Part shown: piece by piece, positions 58,473-64,000 of the stretch | Layout of the letters: every line of letters starts with the position of its first letter | Position numbering within the stretch: position 1 is the first letter of the stretch | Assembly (NCBI GenBank): GCA_018228685.1 | Contig: CP073691.1 | Coordinates: forward strand, 1,860,001 to 1,924,000 | Reading direction: 5' to 3' | DNA length: 64,000 nt | From: Clostridiaceae bacterium Marseille-Q4149 | Lineage (GTDB): Bacteria; Bacillota; Clostridia; Oscillospirales; Oscillospiraceae | The notes under the pieces: model-generated | What the model was told of the DNA's origin: nothing | Seen by the model: only the letters and a program-made list of their open reading frames with translations | The model's database searches: none | Translations under genes and position numbers: made by a program

Positions 58473-59275
58473 AATTTTTTACTCCTTCTTCCGGTTTTTC
58501 TTTTCATTGCCTTTTGACGAATATTGGTAGTTTCTTGAAATGTTTGAGCAAGGGATGGATCATGTCTTGTGTCGCTTTTCCAGTGCCGCTCCTTTGACCA
58601 GGGCTGGTAGACTGGAAGCTCTTCCTGGAACAATGCCAGCAATTCAGCAGCCATGTCCTCACGGCGGAGATATAGGCTGTTCTTCACAGTCTGGGTATCG
58701 CAGTCGGTGATGATGGTACGCAGCGAGATTCCGTGATGCTCAAAGGTGAAATGCCGGTGATGAGCTGGGTCTTCCGCCTCAATCCATAGTGGAAGCGTAT
58801 CAGAGGAACCCTCTAAACGGCGCCAGCCGCTGTAATCGGTGTAATGAAATCCTGGTATGTGTTTTGCCAGCCGGCGCAGGGCGATATACAACCGCATATA
58901 CCGTCTGCCAAGCTCGCCGTTCAACCGGCGGGAATAGTAGGTGTACCCGTCCAGATCCAGTTTTTTCAGTTTTTGAGTGTTGAAGATGTATTCCACATAT
59001 TCTGTTCCGTCTTCCAGCCGTACTTGCCCGGTGCGCTCGCCTAAACCGTTGCGCTTGATCCAGGCATGATACCGCTTGCCGGTGGTTTTGGTGTTGATAA
59101 AGCCGCAATCTTTGGCGCGTAAGCCGCCCAGATTGACGGTCAGACTGTCCCAGAAGACCAGCTGGCCGAAGCTCTCTTGATAGAGTTTGATGGCAAGATT
59201 ACCTTCTGGATAGGTGGCGATTTTAACAGTTAGTGCATATTCGGTTCCTTTCATTTTAAATGGTATTGGTTTCAT
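58469..59275 (-). CDS. DUF4313-containing protein (268 aa)
   Basis: The N-terminal 85 residues fit DUF4313 (KGTEYALTVKIATYPEGNLAI, DSLTVNLGGLRAKDCGFINT). The middle and C-terminal parts hold a second unit with FHYTDYSGWRRLEG, LPLWIEAEDP and REDMAAELLALF, which recurs in the 107-residue protein at 59429. The C-terminus is basic (KRKTGRRSKKL). The ATG at 59275 follows CGGAGAG; a longer frame is open upstream but passes through a hairpin. The role of DUF4313 is unknown. Confidence 0.72.
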   Translation of the reverse strand: MKPIPFKMKGTEYALTVKIATYPEGNLAIKLYQESFGQLVFWDSLTVNLGGLRAKDCGFINTKTTGKRYHAWIKRNGLGERTGQVRLEDGTEYVEYIFNTQKLKKLDLDGYTYYSRRLNGELGRRYMRLYIALRRLAKHIPGFHYTDYSGWRRLEGSSDTLPLWIEAEDPAHHRHFTFEHHGISLRTIITDCDTQTVKNSLYLRREDMAAELLALFQEELPVYQPWSKERHWKSDTRHDPSLAQTFQETTNIRQKAMKRKTGRRSKKL

Positions 59276-59428
59276 AATCTCTCCGTGAACTAGACCAGGG
59301 GACTGCAAGGACAGCCCCCTGGTCATGGTTATAAAACTGTGCGCCTGTCCCCGCAGTATGAGAGCGGGGAAGAGGTGATGCCTTTGACGGCCCTATTGGA
59401 ATCTTAAAGATTTCGGGTCATTCGTACA

Positions 59429-59752
59429 TTAGGCGGCACCCGCCGCGCTTTCAAAGAGCTTGTACAGTGTGGCACACATATCCGCTTGATTTCTACAGGA
59501 AATGGTATGAGCATGGCCGTGATTTCGCCTCTCATGATCCATTGGTCCTACCGTGATGCTCAACTGAGAACGCTCCTGAGTAATCCAGAGTCGTCTGCCA
59601 GCGGACGGGTCTTCGGCTACAATCCAAAGTGGACGCTGGCGATCCATATAGGAACGATAGTAGGAACGCCACCCGCTATAATCGGAATAGCGGAAGTCGG
59701 GACTGCTAGAACGGCGCTGTTCCAGAACTTCATAGATTTTTTTGTATTTCAT
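59429..59752 (-). CDS. small paralogue of the SGWR/AEDP unit (107 aa)
   Basis: This protein consists almost only of the unit seen in the C-terminal half of the 58469 gene: FRYSDYSGWRSYY, RPLWIVAEDP, RRLWITQERSQLSITVG and a final helix ADMCATLYKLFESA. The start overlaps the preceding gene's stop by four bases. It is unrecognised otherwise. The 150 bases between this gene and 59275 hold only the upstream hairpin of that gene (GACCAGGGG/CCCCTGGTC, 59293-59324). Confidence 0.65.
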   Translation of the reverse strand: MKYKKIYEVLEQRRSSSPDFRYSDYSGWRSYYRSYMDRQRPLWIVAEDPSAGRRLWITQERSQLSITVGPMDHERRNHGHAHTISCRNQADMCATLYKLFESAAGAA

Positions 59753-60882
59753 GCGCTGCGCCTCCCTTCCTGCAATGATAGATATTCAGCGTACCCCTCC
59801 GGGTCCAGTTCACGCAGGCGGTCTGCCCGGAAGCGGTACTCTGGATACTCACAGTAACCACTGCGCTGCGTTGCCCCGGTAGGGATAGCCAATCCGTGGC
59901 GGATCAGCCAGACCGGGAAATCGGCGTCACCATTGGTATCGATGAACGCGCAGTCTTTCCCCCGTTCCCCGTCCAGATTGACCGTCAGAGAGGCCCAGGG
60001 CTCCGCATAGCCATTTTCCCATGTGTGCATGGCAATCGCCAGGTTGCCGTCCATATAGGCGGATACCTTTAGCTGGATGGGATGTGTGGAGCCGTACTTT
60101 TCATAAGGGAAGGTAATAGGCCCTTGCCTACCCATGGCCGGCATTGGCCTTTGGGCCGGAGCTGTACTGATGTTTGGTGTCAGATCCAGTTCCCAGCATA
60201 TAGCGAGAATATCAGAATCGTCCACACGGTAGTTATATTTTTTGGCATACTTGGGGTGGAAGAGAAGCTGACCATTCTCCACAACAAATTTGCCTTCCTT
60301 GGTGCCATAGGTGTACTGGCGGCCATCCAGAAGATGTTGCACCTTTTTGGCGTCCGCTTTGATCTTTCCTTTGTCGTACCATGTGGTGTACTGCACCGCA
60401 ACCTCAAGATTAGGGTTTGAATGAAAGCGGGTTTCTAAAAACTGCAGGACGCGCCCGCAGACTGCTACCCGCTGTTCCACTGTTTGGGCAGAGTTGAAGG
60501 ACAGTGTGAAATAGGAGTAATCCCGCCCAGACAATCCATAGCCGTGAAGCGTATTGCTGAAGTCGTTGCACCAGAAAAACAGTTCCCAACGGGAACTTCC
60601 GTAAGGCGCCGGATCTTCAGCTTCATACTGATAGCAGATAAACTCCCTGGCAATGGCCGCCATAACAGAGGCCATCACAGCGTTTTTTGACTCAGCTGCC
60701 TGTTTGATCCTGCGGTGCGCCTCATCAGGGCCGGCATCGCAAATCTGACGGTTTGCCTCCCGCTGCTCCGGGGTGTAGACATATTGGAGTCTGAGCGAAT
60801 GGACATCTTCCCGGGCATAACCCCGGTCAATCCATTTTGCGCTGAAACTTTTGACAGAAGATTTATCATGCAATATATTCAT
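59749..60882 (-). CDS. hypothetical protein with C-terminal DUF4313 (377 aa)
   Basis: The ATG at 60882 follows AAGGAG. The N-terminal 240 residues are unrecognised (YFTLSFNSAQTVEQRVAVCGR, HPKYAKKYNYRVDDSDILAI). After a Pro/Ala-rich linker (NISTAPAQRPMPAMGRQG) comes DUF4313 (THPIQLKVSAYMDGNLAIAM, ASLTVNLDGERGKDCAFIDT), the same domain as in the 58469 product. Two DUF4313 proteins in one operon suggest duplication or a shared complex. Confidence 0.7.
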   Translation of the reverse strand: MNILHDKSSVKSFSAKWIDRGYAREDVHSLRLQYVYTPEQREANRQICDAGPDEAHRRIKQAAESKNAVMASVMAAIAREFICYQYEAEDPAPYGSSRWELFFWCNDFSNTLHGYGLSGRDYSYFTLSFNSAQTVEQRVAVCGRVLQFLETRFHSNPNLEVAVQYTTWYDKGKIKADAKKVQHLLDGRQYTYGTKEGKFVVENGQLLFHPKYAKKYNYRVDDSDILAICWELDLTPNISTAPAQRPMPAMGRQGPITFPYEKYGSTHPIQLKVSAYMDGNLAIAMHTWENGYAEPWASLTVNLDGERGKDCAFIDTNGDADFPVWLIRHGLAIPTGATQRSGYCEYPEYRFRADRLRELDPEGYAEYLSLQEGRRSA

Positions 60883-60938
60883 AGTGATTCTCCTTTTGGA
60901 TTTGATGTAAATGCTTGCCGATGCTTCGACAAAGGCAG

Positions 60939-61211
60939 TCAACGGGATTTTTCATCGCAGGGGTGGCCGCCCCCTCCATATTCCAGAAGGGCATAGCCGA
61001 TACACCGGGCCGTCTCGCCTAAAGTGTTTTTCACGGCTTCTTCCACCACATCATCCGTATCTGGGCACTCCTGTTCGTTGTTAAGGCGTGTCAGATCGTG
61101 GTGCAGCTCTTTCATCTGCTCTGGCGTTACCGGCTGGTCAGTTTGGACCAGCACATCGGCAAAATCGCCGCAGCCGTTGACATTCAATTCTCGGATGAGC
61201 AACATTCCCAT
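60939..61211 (-). CDS. hypothetical protein (90 aa)
   Basis: GGAGG lies seven bases before the ATG. The small acidic protein contains NGCGDFADVLVQTDQPVTPE and ends with GYALLEYGGGGHPCDEKSR. It is unrecognised. It is operonic with the genes on both sides. Confidence 0.6.
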   Translation of the reverse strand: MGMLLIRELNVNGCGDFADVLVQTDQPVTPEQMKELHHDLTRLNNEQECPDTDDVVEEAVKNTLGETARCIGYALLEYGGGGHPCDEKSR

Positions 61212-61228
61212 AAACTAACCTCCCTCCT

Positions 61229-61831
61229 TCAGCGGCCTTCCTGCCAATCGTAAAGCAAAAGGTCATGGCTGGAAGCCCTCGGTGGGAGAACAGCCGCCCG
61301 AAAACGATAATTTGTAAATACAAAGCCAGTGGGTTTGTGCGTGTACTGGACGGCAAGAATGTGATACTCTCGGCCCATCCAGTCGGCAGATTCCAGAACC
61401 TGTTCGGTTTCATTCCCAAAATCAAGGGCAAAAATCCAGTTATCCTGACAGCTGCTCGGGTCAGAGTAAGGCTCCCCGCCCGGCAGGAACAGAAGCTTTT
61501 GTTTCATATCTTCATAACTGTGGACCCCCGGGTGTTTATTCAAGAACGCTTGTGCCAGTTGTTCCCTAAAGGTATAGAAGGGGATGAATGGCTTTTTTCC
61601 CTCGAAGTCCCCGTTTCCATCCAGAGCGATCACCTGCCCATCCGAGATGATCTCGATGATAACATCCTTTCGGATGCGGCAATCATTTTGATAATCATCC
61701 GGGGTAGAAGTGTACCATGTGCCATCAACCGTATCACGGTTGCAGTAGTAATAGGGCTGGTTTACAGATTGGAACACATCCTTGCAGAAGCCTGTGTCTT
61801 CAAACAGAAAAGTGAGCTGGATCGTTTTCAT
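61229..61831 (-). CDS. hypothetical protein (200 aa)
   Basis: The ATG at 61831 lies eight bases after GGAGG; a longer frame is open to 61858. The protein is acidic and aromatic (FCKDVFQSVNQPYYYCNR, DDYQNDCRIRKDVIIEII, WIFALDFGNETEQVLESADW) with no recognised domain. Its 5' end overlaps the 3' end of the gene upstream by about 30 bases, which implies coupled translation. Confidence 0.6.
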   Translation of the reverse strand: MKTIQLTFLFEDTGFCKDVFQSVNQPYYYCNRDTVDGTWYTSTPDDYQNDCRIRKDVIIEIISDGQVIALDGNGDFEGKKPFIPFYTFREQLAQAFLNKHPGVHSYEDMKQKLLFLPGGEPYSDPSSCQDNWIFALDFGNETEQVLESADWMGREYHILAVQYTHKPTGFVFTNYRFRAAVLPPRASSHDLLLYDWQEGR

Positions 61832-62171
61832 TCGAGTTTCCTCCGTAGTAATAATCATAGATTTTTCTTAGACCGCGCCGTATTTTGGCTTTGGTAGGGC
61901 TGCCGGTGGCGATTCTCTGGCCGGAGCCAAACGCTGGCCCGAAAAACCAAATTTCGTAGTGGGTGCAGAGATACCGCCCCTTTGTGTGGGCGATTGAAAC
62001 CGACCACATATAGGCGTCGCCGGACACCGTAAACTCCTTGGGATAGCAATATTCCCGCATTCCATCCGGCGAGAAATCATCCAGCGCCGCGGCATTCCCG
62101 GAACGGGGGTCTGCTTGCGGCTGAACGACCTCCCGGAGCCAGAGAAGAAAAGAAGGCTCCCCGGCGCTCAT
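61800..62171 (-). CDS. hypothetical protein (123 aa)
   Basis: This gene is unrecognised. It contains GDAYMWSVSIAHTKGRYLCT, HYEIWFFGPAFGSGQR and a helix KAKIRRGLRKIYDYYYGG. The start overlaps the upstream stop by four bases and the end overlaps the next gene. The tail is low in structure (NSNENDPAHFSV). Confidence 0.6.
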   Translation of the reverse strand: MSAGEPSFLLWLREVVQPQADPRSGNAAALDDFSPDGMREYCYPKEFTVSGDAYMWSVSIAHTKGRYLCTHYEIWFFGPAFGSGQRIATGSPTKAKIRRGLRKIYDYYYGGNSNENDPAHFSV

Positions 62172-62407
62172 ACCGATTCCTCCGGCTTGCCGGCCCTTTC
62201 ATAGTAGACCTTGCGAGTGCCGGCGCCGCGAACTTGGAAGATAAAACCGGGCACCATCTCAGCCAGCTTGTCAGCATACATCTTGGCGCGGTCACAATCT
62301 GGGATCAGCATAGCATAAACCAGGCCGACTCCAACTTTCCCTTCATGCAAATTTATAGCGCCATAACAGCGGTCTCCAATTTTCTTCCCATAGACGATAT
62401 AGTTCAT
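62168..62407 (-). CDS. hypothetical protein (79 aa)
   Basis: This is a small compact protein (MNYIVYGKKIGDRCYGAINL, DCDRAKMYADKLAEM, FIFQVRGAGTRKVYYER) with an alternating beta/alpha pattern. It is unrecognised. The gene overlaps its downstream neighbour and follows the first gene of the operon by 18 bases. Confidence 0.6.
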   Translation of the reverse strand: MNYIVYGKKIGDRCYGAINLHEGKVGVGLVYAMLIPDCDRAKMYADKLAEMVPGFIFQVRGAGTRKVYYERAGKPEESV

Positions 62408-62425
62408 CGGTTACCGCCCTTTCTG

Positions 62426-62863
62426 TTAATACCAGATGAAAGTCTGGCCGCATAATGCCTGAATACGCTCCATGATGGTATCAACTTTCTTTTCAGATAA
62501 GGGAATATCCGCATTATTCCAGTGCCGAATCAATTCTTCCAGTGTACGGTCTGGAGCTGATACACAGAAATCACAGCAAAAGTTATAGAGCGGCTGCCCG
62601 GTATAGGCTTCAAAGACGCTTTCAGTACCATCAGCAATCCGCTGTCTCTGGTTCCCACTGTAGTTGATACGGCCTAAATAGGCGGTACCATAGCGTTCAC
62701 GGTAGGCATCAATTATTTTGCGGTTTAAGTCATTGTAAGTATCATCGGCTTCATCAATCCTGAGATACCCTTCACGAGCGAGGGCATACTCCCGCTGCAC
62801 TTGCAGGTAGTAGGAGAGGGCGTCCATGGGTTTCGGATCATGCGTGGGATGTTTTAGTTTCAT
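62426..62863 (-). CDS. hypothetical protein (145 aa), first gene of the right accessory operon
   Basis: The ATG at 62863 has AGGAGGA eight bases upstream, and that Shine-Dalgarno lies immediately after the U-tract of a terminator hairpin. The protein is unrecognised: N-terminal helices (DALSYYLQVQREYALAREGY), a central region with YNFCCDFC, and a C-terminal helix. It leads a nine-gene operon running to 57774. Confidence 0.62.
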   Translation of the reverse strand: MKLKHPTHDPKPMDALSYYLQVQREYALAREGYLRIDEADDTYNDLNRKIIDAYRERYGTAYLGRINYSGNQRQRIADGTESVFEAYTGQPLYNFCCDFCVSAPDRTLEELIRHWNNADIPLSEKKVDTIMERIQALCGQTFIWY

Positions 62864-62884
62864 CAAAAAATCCTCCTAAAAAAC

Positions 62885-62956
62885 AAGGGACCGGCAAACA
62901 GCAAATACGCTGTTTGTCGATCCCTTTGTGATAGTGTCCCTTGCCAAATAGCAAGG
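62885..62956 (-). promoter_or_regulatory. candidate transcription attenuator leading the right accessory operon
   Basis: On the minus strand a first hairpin CCTTGC/GCAAGG (62956-62939) is followed by an 18-bp stem (AAGGGATCGACAAACAGC with GCTGTTTGCCGGTCCCTT, 62926-62885) and TGTTTTTT, directly before the ribosome-binding site. CAAGGGAC of the first hairpin can instead pair with GTCCCTTG of the terminator 3' arm, so two exclusive folds exist. Confidence 0.5.
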
Positions 62957-63036
62957 CATTTGTCAAATAAGAAAAAGTGTAGAGTTTTATTTCTGTGGAG
63001 CAACATTGAAAGTATCAATGATACAATACTGGCAGA

Positions 63037-63426
63037 TCAATCAGAAAAATCTTTTAGGTGCTGAATGATCCATGCTTGCAGCTCGTGTTCTCCCGCACTG
63101 CCATTTGCAATAGAGATAAACATATCCGCAAGTTCGCCGGGCTTCAGTTCAAGAACATAGCCGTTCCATTTCAGCAGCAACTGCGTCATCATTGCGCCAA
63201 TCCGTTTGTTACCATCAAGAAAGGCATGATTGGAGGCCAGTCCAAACCCTATTCTGGCTATTTTCGCAAGGTCCGTTTCAAAAAGATCAAAACCGGCAAA
63301 GGTTTGCAACGGAGCATTGACTGCGGCTTCCAGACTATTTCGGTCCCGAATACCGTCCAACCCACCTGAAGCTTTGATGATCCTGCTATGGACGGCGATA
63401 ACATCTTCAACCGTCACCCAAATCAT
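63037..63426 (-). CDS. Doc-type (Fic-fold) toxin of a type II toxin-antitoxin system
   Basis: The 129-residue protein carries the Doc signature HAFLDGNKRIGA (about 69-80, the HxFxDGNKR motif) and the family N-terminus VEDVIAVHSRII with GGLDGIRDRNSLEAAV. In the characterised Doc toxin this fold phosphorylates EF-Tu and halts translation. The start overlaps the antitoxin stop by four bases, the usual layout. It probably stabilises the mobile element. Confidence 0.85.
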   Translation of the reverse strand: MIWVTVEDVIAVHSRIIKASGGLDGIRDRNSLEAAVNAPLQTFAGFDLFETDLAKIARIGFGLASNHAFLDGNKRIGAMMTQLLLKWNGYVLELKPGELADMFISIANGSAGEHELQAWIIQHLKDFSD

Positions 63427-63674
63427 TCCGCCATCCTCTTATAGTCGTCAGCGAAAGAACTTAAAACCGCATCGGTATCCGCCAACATCTGCTCCCTTGA
63501 AATTTCTGCAGATGGTGTGTTAAGAGTTAAGGGAAACGGCATTCCATTATTGCGGACAAAGGCATTTGCAAAAATGTTGAATGCGGTGGATGTGGATATG
63601 CCCAGCTGCTCGCAGATGGCGGCCATTTGCGCTTTGACCTGACTATCTATTCTAAATGTCATATTGGTATCCAT
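63423..63674 (-). CDS. RelB/DinJ-family antitoxin
   Basis: The 83-residue protein has an N-terminal ribbon-helix-helix (NMTFRIDSQVKAQMAAICEQ, GISTSTAFNIFANAFV) and a C-terminal region (REQMLADTDAVLSSFADDY) that would neutralise the toxin. GGAGG lies eight bases before the ATG and a consensus promoter lies just upstream. RelB/DinJ antitoxins usually pair with RelE/YafQ toxins; here the partner is Doc-type. Confidence 0.8.
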   Translation of the reverse strand: MDTNMTFRIDSQVKAQMAAICEQLGISTSTAFNIFANAFVRNNGMPFPLTLNTPSAEISREQMLADTDAVLSSFADDYKRMAE

Positions 63675-63697
63675 ATAATCGACCTCCTTGCACTACA

Positions 63698-63726
63698 ATT
63701 ATACTACATATCATGTGCAAATGCAA
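63698..63726 (-). promoter_or_regulatory. promoter of the toxin-antitoxin operon
   Basis: On the minus strand TTGCAT (63726-63721), a 17-base spacer and TATAAT (63703-63698) lie 24 bases before the antitoxin start. ACATATCATGT-like dyad sequence in the spacer may be the antitoxin's operator. Confidence 0.7.
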
Positions 63727-63791
63727 CGAGTAGGATGCTTAATTGAAGAAGGCCACGGGAACCAATCGTCTTTGAGGGAGTGCTGTATCAT

Positions 63792-64000
63792 CTATGCGGC
63801 AGCTTCTGCAGGAGGCAGCTCGTTGATGATGGGAGCGGAAAGTAAAATGGCCGTTTCGGTATCTTCCATTAACAGCCACGCACCATCGCGCCAAACACAA
63901 GAAGTTGCCTTGTTGTAAATCTCCGGGACCTTATTGGGATCGTCGATGCACTCGCGGGTAACGAGCAGGCACATGTGATCGAGATAGAAATAGTGAAGAG
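63792..64000 (-). CDS. hypothetical protein, 5' end beyond the window
   Basis: The frame is open from the right edge and ends at 63792. An internal ATG at 63974 would give 60 residues, but the reading frame continues upstream without a stop (HYFYLDHMCLLVTREC), so the gene is probably longer. The visible part reads DDPNKVPEIYNKATSCVW and ETAILLSAPIINELPP. It is unrecognised. Confidence 0.5.
   Translation of the reverse strand, partial: LHYFYLDHMCLLVTRECIDDPNKVPEIYNKATSCVWRDGAWLLMEDTETAILLSAPIINELPPAEAAA

Noticed and set aside
1..64000. CRISPR array, tRNA, rRNA or attachment site
   Set aside because: No regularly spaced repeats, no cloverleaf-like or rRNA sequence, and no integrase-adjacent direct repeat was recognised when reading the window.

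Overview
The window reads as part of a mobile accessory island, most likely an integrative and conjugative element, from a gut-type member of the Clostridia (Oscillospiraceae/Lachnospiraceae-like). The reasons are Gram-positive GGAGG ribosome-binding sites, TTGACA/TATAAT promoters, Tn916-type small regulators (a sigma-like protein plus an HTH_16-like protein), an orphan ParM/ParR-like pair, DUF4313 proteins, a RelB/DinJ-Doc toxin-antitoxin pair and an IS1182-type insertion sequence. No integrase, relaxase, type IV secretion gene, rRNA, tRNA or CRISPR array is visible, so the family-level assignment is inference. Base composition is patchy: AT-rich genes (ABC-F, several AraC genes) lie beside GC-rich transporter genes, which suggests assembly from several sources.

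Left flank (1-11.7 kb): a five-gene operon of unrecognised proteins, two of them large; a coiled-coil gene broken by an (AG)5 tract; a minus-strand ABC-F ribosomal-protection gene with leader peptide and attenuator hairpins, followed by a lone winged-helix regulator; a ParM/ParR-like pair; and an XRE repressor divergent from a SLOG-family protein.

Core (11.7-56.3 kb): this is the striking part. Six heterodimeric ABC half-transporter pairs (12 half-transporters) lie in related but permuted cassettes. Cassette 1 is AraC / ECF S-T-A / ABC-ABC / DtxR / winged helix. Cassette 2 is TetR / ABC-ABC / AraC (reverse) / ECF S-T-A / ABC-ABC / DtxR / winged helix. Cassette 3 is AraC / ABC-ABC / winged helix. 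Cassette 4 is ECF S-T-A / AraC / ABC-ABC / DtxR / winged helix. Cassette 5 is TetR / ABC-ABC / DUF4491 / remnant / DtxR / winged helix. A palindrome of the form GTTAG-N6-CTAAC, whose half-sites resemble those of DtxR/IdeR boxes, precedes seven of the transport operons, often at the probable transcription start and sometimes inside a terminator-like hairpin. Known parallels are YbtA-YbtPQ (AraC plus a heterodimeric exporter-fold importer of iron-yersiniabactin) and the transport half of the equibactin locus. No siderophore biosynthesis gene is present. My inference is that this is an array of metal-regulated uptake systems for foreign metallophores or related compounds. The DtxR-winged-helix ends of the cassettes are far more alike than the transporters and look mosaic, as if cassettes exchange by recombination there.

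An IS1182-like element (48,957-50,552) sits inside a terminator hairpin that is duplicated on both sides; its transposase stop codon lies outside the element. Right flank (56.4-64 kb): a 15-codon ORF ending in a terminator, a sigma-like gene whose Shine-Dalgarno is buried in a hairpin, an HTH_16-like gene, then a minus-strand operon of nine mostly unrecognised accessory genes (two with DUF4313), a toxin-antitoxin pair, and a gene cut by the right edge.
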